From: Lachancea mirantina | Taxonomy: Eukaryota > Ascomycota > Saccharomycetes > Saccharomycetales > Saccharomycetaceae | Reading direction: 5' to 3' | Assembly (NCBI GenBank): GCA_900074745.1 | Contig: LT598467.1 | Span: 992,001-1,056,000 of the forward strand | DNA: 64,000 nt | Part shown: positions 30,780-38,384 of the stretch, piece by piece | How the letters are laid out: each line of letters starts with the position of its first letter | Numbering within the stretch: the first letter of the stretch is position 1 | Made by a program: the position numbers and the translations under genes | Notes under the pieces: generated by a model | Databases searched by the model: none | Seen by the model: only the letters and a program-made list of their open reading frames with translations | Told to the model about the DNA's origin: nothing

Positions 30780-33254
30780 ATGGACGCCGAACAGCAACTG
30801 AGAGCGCTCGCGGATACGCTTGCGCCCCGTACCGCCCAGCAGTACAAGCTCTACCAAACCAAATACATCCAGTGGTGTCGCGCGCAGGGTCTGGTACGAA
30901 CCCCAACGGCGCAGACCCAGCAGACCCAGACCAACAACGTTTATGCTGATGTCGTGGTCACGTCGCCACTGGCACATTGGTTCATACTTGCTAACTACGT
31001 GTGCGCGCCAAATGCCTCGTTAGGCCCGTCTGCGCTGCGTAAGATTTTCAGCGCACTGCGACTGTTATACCGCATCTGCAAAATCTACGACCCCGCGTAC
31101 CCGTTTGTACTGAACAACGAATATCTTGAGGCTGTCGTACGATTGCACGTCAATGCTCAGGCGGATCAACCGAACCATGGACCCAGTGGTGCTACGCCGC
31201 TCGTTACCGTCTCTGCAAATCTCTGGAGCTCACACGCGCCAGGTTTGAGTGACAAGTTTTTCCGCGGTGGACTCGAAAAATTGAGGTTTCTTGTCGATTT
31301 CCACGTCCAGCAATACTGGCATTTGCAATTTTCAGACCGGGCTCAAATTAAAATGGGAGACTTGTTTGCACGCGACGACGTTTTGCTCTCCAAGCGGAAC
31401 GTTACCGTTGAAATCGCCACGTCGGATCTCGAAACCAAGTCCGCGACACCTGCCACAGAGAAGCTCGCGCTTCTCGCTCAAAATGCACCTTGGGCTTGCC
31501 CACTCGTCACGCTCGCCGCATATTTCTACCTACGATTCTACGGCGCCAGTAAGCGCTACAGAGGCGACGGCTTCCCAGATTTGCTTGACGAAATGGACGA
31601 GTGGGCACATTTGCCGCTCGTCAGAGGTAAGTCGCTCGACAAGTACCCACGCGAAGAGACCGTGAGCAATTACTACGCAGAAGTGTTCCGGTACTGCCAT
31701 TTGCCTTATAAACGGCGCGAATACTTCCACAATCGCGGTGCCGATAATTGCCAGTACCCTGCACTAACCGCTGATGACGCGACCCAGTTGCATGCGATAG
31801 GGAAAGGCGCTCAATCCGAGTATTTCCCGGACGATATTCCTTTGGACTTCTTGCGACAAATGAACCGGTATCCGCTCAATGATGCCCCCATCGTCAACCG
31901 CGCTCCAAAAATGCCAGCAGTGCCGAGGAGTCTAGAAGTACAAATTTTTCCCGAGATAGAGGAATATCTCCGGAAATTGGAACATCTTTCCGAGCGAGGT
32001 CGCAAATTTCTGGAAGTAATGCTTCTGCTGCGCGCAAGACTCCTGTACGCCATGCCTTTAATAAACCATTTTTTCCCCGAACATGACCTGTTTGCCGATT
32101 CCATCTTCCAGACGCCCGAGTTCCAAAGCTATTTCGAAGAGACCATCAACGGGTACACGCTAAGACACGAGCTGGAAAATTTCAATCCGATGCCTAATTT
32201 CGCCGAAACGCATGACCCTGGTCCTCTTGCAAGGCCTCCAAATTCCAGAGAAGTTCTAACGCTACCCGAGGAAGCGGTTTCTGACCAGGCGTCTGTGTTG
32301 TCGTACCTTCGAGATCAGACTTTCCAATTCGTCCAATACCAGACCGCGACGAATTTCCACATGCTCATATCGCTGCTTACCAAAGTGTTCGAGAAGTTAG
32401 AAACGAAGAAAAGTAACCGTGAATACATAATCCATCAGCTTAACGCTCTGGAAAACACGCTCAAAAATCGAATAGCGGCTTCTTCACCGCAAGAACTCAA
32501 AAAAGAGTACGAGCTTAACGTACATGCTGCGAGGCTCCCCGGCGAAGCTCAAAGCGACAACAGCGATATCGATAACGACCAAGGCGAAAGTCCCGATTCT
32601 CAAAGCAACGGCGACGATGACGCGGCTTTGCCTGAAGAGTTCCACACCCTCGTCGCAGAGATCATTGATTTCAAATTAAGACAATCTACAGATGGACATT
32701 TCCGGGAATTGGCAAGACAAGTGGACCGTCATTTGCAGGAACAGGTCAAGACATTGGTCCGCGACGAGATACGAAGCCAGCTCAGCCAGTTGAAAGGTGG
32801 TAACTATTCTCGAGACAGTGAATCACAATCGCAATTGATTCCAGCGAAAAGAGAACGGGAACTATCCGTGACAGACACCGAAGAAGCCACGTTCAACATT
32901 CAGGCCGATCTGAATGACATAGAGGACGTTATATTAGAATGGTTCACTCCAAATCCGAATCAAAATAATTACTGCATCCATTCCATGAACAAGGATTTCG
33001 GACGCGAGTGGAGGACTAAGAACGCGGCCATCTCGGCGCTGTATCGACAGCGGAAAACGATCGTCGAATTTTACATTTTCTTGGTCAATGCCGAGAACAA
33101 AGATAGGTACGAAGCGGTCTCGATCTGCGAAAGACTCAGAGGCAATCGATCGCTCGAGGATTACAGTAACTGGTTGAGGGACCAAAAGCGCGCCAATGGT
33201 AACTCTTACGCCAAGTTGTTGTCGGAGGAAGCTACTGGCGTTATGGGCACGTGA
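30780..33254 (+). CDS. CBF2: Centromere-binding kinetochore protein Ndc10/Cbf2
   Basis: DNA-binding subunit of the CBF3 complex, which recognises CDEIII of point centromeres and nucleates the kinetochore. The start at 30780 gives MDAEQQLRALADTLAPRTAQ, aligned with the start of the conserved region of S. cerevisiae Ndc10 ([27 protein letters not shown]). Frames reading further upstream carry an unconserved Arg/Ser-rich extension. The 824-residue product keeps SEKLRFLVDF-, LAAYLYLRFYG-, YPREETFSNYY- and CHLPYKRREYF-type blocks; from structural work the core has a tyrosine-recombinase-like fold. The C-terminal dimer region ends with ILEWFTPN and CVHSMNK-like motifs. It is shorter than S. cerevisiae (956 residues). 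It implies that this species has point centromeres. Confidence 0.95.
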   Translation: MDAEQQLRALADTLAPRTAQQYKLYQTKYIQWCRAQGLVRTPTAQTQQTQTNNVYADVVVTSPLAHWFILANYVCAPNASLGPSALRKIFSALRLLYRICKIYDPAYPFVLNNEYLEAVVRLHVNAQADQPNHGPSGATPLVTVSANLWSSHAPGLSDKFFRGGLEKLRFLVDFHVQQYWHLQFSDRAQIKMGDLFARDDVLLSKRNVTVEIATSDLETKSATPATEKLALLAQNAPWACPLVTLAAYFYLRFYGASKRYRGDGFPDLLDEMDEWAHLPLVRGKSLDKYPREETVSNYYAEVFRYCHLPYKRREYFHNRGADNCQYPALTADDATQLHAIGKGAQSEYFPDDIPLDFLRQMNRYPLNDAPIVNRAPKMPAVPRSLEVQIFPEIEEYLRKLEHLSERGRKFLEVMLLLRARLLYAMPLINHFFPEHDLFADSIFQTPEFQSYFEETINGYTLRHELENFNPMPNFAETHDPGPLARPPNSREVLTLPEEAVSDQASVLSYLRDQTFQFVQYQTATNFHMLISLLTKVFEKLETKKSNREYIIHQLNALENTLKNRIAASSPQELKKEYELNVHAARLPGEAQSDNSDIDNDQGESPDSQSNGDDDAALPEEFHTLVAEIIDFKLRQSTDGHFRELARQVDRHLQEQVKTLVRDEIRSQLSQLKGGNYSRDSESQSQLIPAKRERELSVTDTEEATFNIQADLNDIEDVILEWFTPNPNQNNYCIHSMNKDFGREWRTKNAAISALYRQRKTIVEFYIFLVNAENKDRYEAVSICERLRGNRSLEDYSNWLRDQKRANGNSYAKLLSEEATGVMGT

Positions 33255-33386
33255 TAAACATGTGCTACACACGTGGCTTCTTGCTGGCAATGATTAATAA
33301 TCACGTGGTTCTGTCTCGTGTGTTCCCAGCGACGAACCAGAGGGATTTCCCGTATAAGTCATCTCTCTCAACTAGTGTCAAACAAG

Positions 33387-34736
33387 ATGGCTTCTCTCCA
33401 GAAACACAGCATGTCGTGCGTTCTTTTGGCACTACTGTTGGTTACCTATGTGGGTGCTGTAGTGCCGTGGATTGATAATGACTTTTTTGAAGAGATGTCC
33501 GAAGCACCTAAACTGGGCTGGGGTCTGCCGCCTGTTTTAGCTCCTGGAGACGTTACTGACGATACGAAGAGTTTACCATATCAGGGCCACATTCCGCAAT
33601 ACGTGGTTGATTATTGTCCACTCGTTCACCTTTACAGTGAGGAAAGATATTGGCCAGCAGATATCAGGAAATACGCCCATCATTTCACATTAAAAGACGA
33701 AGAAGGCGGTTACGTTATAAATAGTACCTTTGGACTTAAGGATTTGAAAGATTCCTTTGATACTGACCCCAATTCTCCCGATAAGATCCCCAGCGCCGAA
33801 ACGTTCATGAGCGCGGTGGAAAACTTCGATGCAGACCCACGTTGGCTTTTGGGACACAAACCGGACTACAGTTCCGGAAAGATAAAAGATGCGCCAGCCA
33901 TCTTAATAGTTGTCGATAAGGGCAACGGATGGGTTGATGCGTTCTGGTTCTATTTCTATGCCTTTAATTTGGGGCCCTTCATAATGGGGTACGGACCATG
34001 GGGGAACCACGTTGGGGACTGGGAGCATTCTTTGGTGAGATTTTACGAAGGCGAACCCCAGTACTTATGGATGAGTGCGCATGGTGGAGGCGGGTGTTAC
34101 CAGTATCATGCGATCGAAAAAAAATCGCGGAATCGAGTTGTTGACGGTGTTCGTATGACAAAATTGATTGAACGGCCTGTTATCTTCAGTGCCCGCGGTA
34201 CGCACGCTAACTACGCATCGGTAGGGCAACACGCGCATGACGTTCCCTTTTTTTTCAGTGCTTTGAGCGATTTCACGGATCGTGGCCCTCTATGGGACCC
34301 GTCTTTGAATTTCTTGGCATATACGTACAATGGAACCGTCGTGACACCCGTTTCAAAGCGCGAGAGGGAAATCGGTAGCGACTGGTTGTGGTTCAGCGGT
34401 CATTGGGGCGATAAGCAATTACCATTTACCGATCCAAGACAAAAATGGTGCCCCGTACAATGGAGATACATAGACGGTCCACGAGGCCCGCTAAGAAAGA
34501 ACTTGGAAAGGACTTCTTTATGTCAAAGAAGTAAGTGGTTCAATTTCTGGGGCGGCTGTCCCGCAAGGCGAAGCATTAAAAGAGGTCAAGGTCTGGATGC
34601 CGAGAGAAATGATCTTGTCGGCGATAATTGTGGTGTTTTGTTATACCGAGTGCGTCCCAAACTGCTGAGGTCTTTACTCAGACTAGTAATGTGGCGCGGC
34701 GTAACCTGTTTCGTAATGGACTACTTCACAGGATAG
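33387..34736 (+). CDS. VPS62: Vacuolar protein sorting-associated Vps62 (VPS62/TDA6)
   Basis: Single homologue of VPS62 and its S. cerevisiae paralogue TDA6, implicated in vacuolar protein sorting or cytoplasm-to-vacuole targeting; the molecular role is unknown. The start at 33387 gives MASLQKHSMSCVLLALLLVTYVGAVVPW, a typical signal peptide with cleavage expected near Gly-Ala-Val; the frame upstream begins with GTG and is not used. The 449-residue product (S. cerevisiae 467) carries the Vps62 domain with PLVHLYSEERYWPADI, WVDAFWFYFYAFNLGP, GNHVGDWEHSLVRF and ARGTHANYASVGQH. Several His/Glu/Asp residues in those blocks look like a metal or catalytic centre, but this is only suggestive. A hydrophobic C-terminal end is present. 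Confidence 0.92.
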   Translation: MASLQKHSMSCVLLALLLVTYVGAVVPWIDNDFFEEMSEAPKLGWGLPPVLAPGDVTDDTKSLPYQGHIPQYVVDYCPLVHLYSEERYWPADIRKYAHHFTLKDEEGGYVINSTFGLKDLKDSFDTDPNSPDKIPSAETFMSAVENFDADPRWLLGHKPDYSSGKIKDAPAILIVVDKGNGWVDAFWFYFYAFNLGPFIMGYGPWGNHVGDWEHSLVRFYEGEPQYLWMSAHGGGGCYQYHAIEKKSRNRVVDGVRMTKLIERPVIFSARGTHANYASVGQHAHDVPFFFSALSDFTDRGPLWDPSLNFLAYTYNGTVVTPVSKREREIGSDWLWFSGHWGDKQLPFTDPRQKWCPVQWRYIDGPRGPLRKNLERTSLCQRSKWFNFWGGCPARRSIKRGQGLDAERNDLVGDNCGVLLYRVRPKLLRSLLRLVMWRGVTCFVMDYFTG

Positions 34737-35102
34737 GACTGAGGTGACTGGCTAAAGTTAGGAAAGTCATTAAGTGAAGGAACAAACGAGAAAACTATGA
34801 AACCTGATACCCTATGAAGCGCACATAGGCAAACGCTAAGGGCGAAATGGTCTGATGGACTCGAGGTTTCATCGAATCTTGAATTGGTTTAGGTGAAAGT
34901 CTCATTTTTCTAGAATATTCTAGAAATGTTTACGTAAGAGGCGACTAGAAAGTCCCAGATGATGGTCGAACTTCAACGCGATGACAAACTCAGAACAGAG
35001 GAACTCTTATAAAATGAGGGTTGGACAAACCTGATGTGACTTGTCTGACTGGTTTCCGATTAACACCAATCACCGATATCCACAAATTCTTAAAACGCCC
35101 AA
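34737..35102. other. BTN2 promoter
   Basis: 366 bp between VPS62 and BTN2. It contains the heat-shock element described separately and a TATAAAA box at about 35008-35014, roughly 90 bp before the BTN2 start. Confidence 0.55.
34908..34925 (+). promoter_or_regulatory. Heat-shock element (four alternating Hsf1 units)
   Basis: TTCTAGAATATTCTAGAA, that is TTC-nn-GAA-nn-TTC-nn-GAA with perfect spacing, 178 bp before the BTN2 ATG. This is a full Hsf1 trimer site with an extra unit. BTN2 and CUR1 are strongly heat-induced in S. cerevisiae, so the site supports conserved Hsf1 control. Confidence 0.85.
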
Positions 35103-36404
35103 ATGTTTCAATTTAACGCTTCTCCATGTCTATTTGCTCCTCTACCCACAAACAATTTTGTTGAGTCATCCCCGATTCTCGCTCTGAAGGGATCGAGAGC
35201 CAACGCCACTCAATTTGTGGAAAGAAAGCCCAGGAAAAAGGTGGATTTGCACGTGCAAGAAGCCGAAGACCATGTTACTCTTACGTTCCAGAAAATAATT
35301 CCAGATAAAACAATTTCTGACGCAATTTACTTAGCTGCCTCTCAACTCACGCAGAACAGGAGTCCCAGCTACAGAATTGCTAGGGATTTTTTCGGTAACG
35401 AATATATCTACCAAGAAGAAGAGGATGCTGACGCGATTCTTCGCGAGGCGATCTCTAAAATTGATGTGCGCAGGCTTGGTGCCTCGCTTTCTAAGAAGGC
35501 TTTCCAAGATTACGAATTGACTTTAGACAATTCAGGTCATGTCTTGTCCATTTCGAGTCAAAATGATGGGCTTTACAAGCAGATCAGTTTTGCGTCAGCA
35601 GTGGAGGATTTCCGTGTTCTAAACTGTCGCATGGTAGGAGACAGGACTGCACAATTGCAGATTGCTGTCCAGCAACCGGTGAACTTTTTTGTGAATGCTG
35701 TTCATGCTGTGCAGCCTGTTCAGGCTTCGTCAGCTTGTGTCAAGCTGGCATGGGCGCCTCGCAAATGCATATCTGGTCGCAGGGACAACTCCCACTACGA
35801 AATCTCTAAGCCTCCCATTTACGCTACTCAGCAAGAAAATTCCGATTCTGAATCCGAGTCCAAGACGGCGTCTGAGGCCGAGTCTGAGTCCGAAACTCAA
35901 GAGAACGTCCCACAGGACAAAGGTGCAATTTTGGCGGCTGCTTTGGGATTGGTTCAGAACGAGTTGTCAGAAGACTCTCAAAGCCCAGACGAGATTGAGC
36001 CAGTGCACTTGGAGACTCACAAACAGAGAGATTCAAAACCCAAAGAGCATAAACGCAAACAATCTAAAGCCGAAAGGAAGAAACGCGTAGCCGACAAAAA
36101 GGCAAAGCTTATCGAAGAGAAGAGAATGCGCAGACTCAGAGCCAATCTCGACAACCAGATAAACGCAGCTGAAAATAAGTCAGAATCTGAGAAAGCCAGT
36201 CCTCAAAGCGTTGTGATAAACATAAATTTCGCCAATCAGAACGGCGATTCTCAGTCTACTAAGGAAAGCAGGAACCAAAGGAAATCACGTTCTAGGTCTC
36301 CACTGGTTTTGGAGGATGTGGAAGATGAAGAGATTAACAGATACAACCAATCTCTTCAGAGATCTCCAAGAGGTTCATGCATCATTGACGATGATGAGGT
36401 ATGA
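35103..36404 (+). CDS. BTN2: Aggregate-sorting factor Btn2/Cur1
   Basis: Single homologue of BTN2 and CUR1, stress-induced sorting factors that collect misfolded proteins in cytosolic or nuclear deposits with Hsp42 and Sis1, and also influence endosome-to-Golgi retrieval and yeast prion curing. The 433-residue product (Btn2 410) starts MFQFNASPCLFAPLPT. A conserved N-terminal domain contains VTLTFQKIIPD and RDFFGNEYIYQEEEDADAILREA. After residue 240 it is highly charged: a Ser/Glu-rich repeat (SDSESESKTASEAESESE), then a Lys/Arg-rich likely coiled coil or nuclear signal (KRKQSKAERKKRVADKKAK), and a Ser/Arg-rich end. Regulation by Hsf1 is indicated by the upstream element. Orientation and neighbours match YGR142W/YPR158W. 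Confidence 0.88.
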   Translation: MFQFNASPCLFAPLPTNNFVESSPILALKGSRANATQFVERKPRKKVDLHVQEAEDHVTLTFQKIIPDKTISDAIYLAASQLTQNRSPSYRIARDFFGNEYIYQEEEDADAILREAISKIDVRRLGASLSKKAFQDYELTLDNSGHVLSISSQNDGLYKQISFASAVEDFRVLNCRMVGDRTAQLQIAVQQPVNFFVNAVHAVQPVQASSACVKLAWAPRKCISGRRDNSHYEISKPPIYATQQENSDSESESKTASEAESESETQENVPQDKGAILAAALGLVQNELSEDSQSPDEIEPVHLETHKQRDSKPKEHKRKQSKAERKKRVADKKAKLIEEKRMRRLRANLDNQINAAENKSESEKASPQSVVININFANQNGDSQSTKESRNQRKSRSRSPLVLEDVEDEEINRYNQSLQRSPRGSCIIDDDEV

Positions 36405-36580
36405 TTTTATATAATGTATAGATGATACGAAGACCGAAATACGAAATGAGAACGTCAACTTAGTTTGTAAAATAATGCCATAAAGTTTAAATATGACTAG
36501 GTCGGAAATTATATTCGTGAGAAGGAGCTGCTTAGAAATTCCAAATATAAACTCAAACAGCTCTCCATTCTCAACCTTCT

Positions 36581-36653
36581 GGGCGTGTGGCGTAGTTGGT
36601 AGCGCGCTCCCTTAGCATGGGAGAGGTCATCGGTTCGACTCCGGTCTCGTCCA
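36581..36653 (+). tRNA. tRNA-Ala (AGC)
   Basis: 73 nt, no intron. Acceptor GGGCGTG pairs with CTCGTCC allowing G-U, anticodon stem CTCCC/GGGAG encloses TTAGCAT with anticodon AGC at 36614-36616, and the T arm ATCGG-TTCGACT-CCGGT is complete. It ends with discriminator A followed by a T7 run, the RNA polymerase III terminator. Sequence is nearly identical to yeast tRNA-Ala(AGC). Confidence 0.97.
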
Positions 36654-37083
36654 TTTTTTTAACCCAGATGACTAAATACGAGCATGGTTCAAAGTCAGCC
36701 GTTCAATTTCCGTTTCCATGCAGCATTACGAAGCCACGACCCATGCTTCTATAGGAAATTACAAATCGTGGCGTTCAACACCCCAATGGCGATTGAAGTC
36801 CTTCAAGACTTTAGCGAACGCACAGAATCATTGAGATAGCCTGTCCTTTGTTGACAAAAATTGGAGTACTCTGTTCCGCACACCCTACTTGCCGTGCTGG
36901 AATTTCGTATAACTTGAACGGGGACTCCTTTTTTGAGTCTAGAACACCACCCGTAAGTCTGTAGCTATTGATCCATTTTGACAGCGATCATTGTCTACTT
37001 GACGTTTTGCTACATCCAAGATCAGTTTTTCCCTACTTTTATCGAGTTAGCCACTGCAGGGCATCGCCAGGTATACAAGGAAT
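36654..37083. other. Intergenic, tRNA-Ala to SIS gene
   Basis: 430 bp. A non-ATG frame at 36972-37160 reads a hydrophobic segment and FIELATAGHRQVYKEYAPGF; it looks somewhat protein-like but overlaps the SIS gene start and lacks an ATG, so it is not called. Nothing else is recognised. Confidence 0.35.
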
Positions 37084-38022
37084 ATGCCCCAGGCTTTACA
37101 GAACCGAAGACCGGTCAAAACCTTCAGCGACATGCTGTACCATCATTCGCGAGCGCTTAGCCACGTTTCCGTGGCTTACGCGAGCAAAGAAGACGAAATT
37201 GAGAGTCTGCTGAATGACCTGCACCAGGTACTGAAAACTGGCAAAAAACTGGTTTTCGCGGGCTGTGGCAAGTCTTTGAAGATCATTTACAAGACCGTGG
37301 CGATGCTCACGTCGTTGGGTATGGATGCGGCGTATTTGCATCCCAGTGAGGCTTTGCACGGCGATATGGGTGCCATACGGCGCGGAGACGCCATAATAGT
37401 GTGTTCCAGCAGTGGCGAGACGCAGGAACTGGTCTCTTTTATGAAATATACATCTTCCGTGCTGCAACCGTCGCTCAGGGTTTTGGTTTCGTCGCGAGCA
37501 TCGTCGACGTTGCAAGCACTGGCAGATCGCACATTGCTGATACCCCAACCGGCCGAGTTTCAAGAAAGCTACCTCCAGGATGGATTGCAGTCGCCCACGG
37601 TGTCTACGACACTTATGCTTGCGGTTCTCGACTGTCTGTGCCTTGCGCTGAGCGAATTGCACTACGAAGGCGACCTCGAACGCCGGCGTCGATTTTTCCA
37701 ACAGATGCACCCTGGCGGTGGCATTGGCAAAAGCCGGGTCGCCCTCGTTGCAGCAGCGCAGCAGCCCGAAGACGAGATCGTCATTGCGCCGCGCGTACCG
37801 GTGGTCGACTTACAAGATGCCGTTACTGAGCCCGAGTTTCTGCGATGCGTCGTGGAATTCGACTGTTGTCGTATCGCGGGAGTCGACTACAACTCCAATT
37901 TTCTACAGCAGCGATATCGTCTGTGGAAGCAGCAAGCGAAACAGTATCCGTCCGCCTACGATGAGTGGGGCCTCCGAATTCTATTGGACCCACGATTGTC
38001 ACCATATCCAAACAGATTCTGA
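37084..38022 (+). CDS. SIS-domain sugar-phosphate isomerase-like protein (KdsD/GutQ type)
   Basis: The 312-residue product has one SIS (sugar isomerase) domain of the KpsF/GutQ subfamily, bacterial D-arabinose-5-phosphate isomerases. Visible motifs are FAGCGKS with K63, HPSEALHGD with H86, E89 and H92, CSSSGETQEL with E112, and HPGGGIGK with H209. These positions correspond to the Lys, Glu and His residues important in E. coli KdsD, so the active site appears whole. The tandem CBS domains of most bacterial members are absent; instead a roughly 95-residue C-terminal region of unknown type follows (from VALVAAAQQPEDE). I know of no orthologue in S. cerevisiae at the BTN2-SKN1 or CUR1-KRE6 interval. 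Yeasts do not make KDO, so the substrate is unclear: arabinose/ribulose-5-phosphate or another phosphosugar is possible. There is no targeting signal. GC content is slightly above that of the neighbours. Confidence 0.85.
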   Translation: MPQALQNRRPVKTFSDMLYHHSRALSHVSVAYASKEDEIESLLNDLHQVLKTGKKLVFAGCGKSLKIIYKTVAMLTSLGMDAAYLHPSEALHGDMGAIRRGDAIIVCSSSGETQELVSFMKYTSSVLQPSLRVLVSSRASSTLQALADRTLLIPQPAEFQESYLQDGLQSPTVSTTLMLAVLDCLCLALSELHYEGDLERRRRFFQQMHPGGGIGKSRVALVAAAQQPEDEIVIAPRVPVVDLQDAVTEPEFLRCVVEFDCCRIAGVDYNSNFLQQRYRLWKQQAKQYPSAYDEWGLRILLDPRLSPYPNRF

Positions 38023-38384
38023 TCAGCTTCTATGCATAGAAGTATGTGTTCTTACCTAATTTTACATGTTTATATAATCCGTACAAAATGCGAATGTTGA
38101 AATTTCCTTTGCTATTTTTTTTCGGCTTTGTGGCATTTGCCACAAAAAGGAAAATTTCAGCCGTTCAAAACGCGAAAACAAGCCTCGTTTGGTCTTTTTT
38201 TAGAAAAAGAACGCGTCTGGGACAGAAAGAGGTATCACGTGAGTTGTGATAAAAAATCTCTACTCACGTTACCCGGATGGTTGAAATTCTTGAACAAGCT
38301 CAAGTTTCTTGCAAGTGATCAAATACACATTTTGTCGAGCAAACAAGCGAAACTGCAGTTGACGAATCGCGGCAAGTCAGCTAA
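38023..38384. other. KRE6 promoter
   Basis: 362 bp with CACGTG at about 38236, a Reb1 site, and T-rich runs. No gene is supported. Confidence 0.5.
38269..38276 (+). promoter_or_regulatory. Reb1 binding site (TTACCCGG)
   Basis: Perfect Reb1 core about 110 bp before the KRE6 start codon, a usual position for nucleosome-depleted promoters. Inferred from the motif. Confidence 0.6.

Noticed and set aside
36972-37160. Hydrophobic non-ATG frame before the SIS gene
   Set aside because: Lacks an ATG; a possible GTAAGT-to-ACAG intron there would be only about 35 nt, too short; overlaps the SIS coding start.
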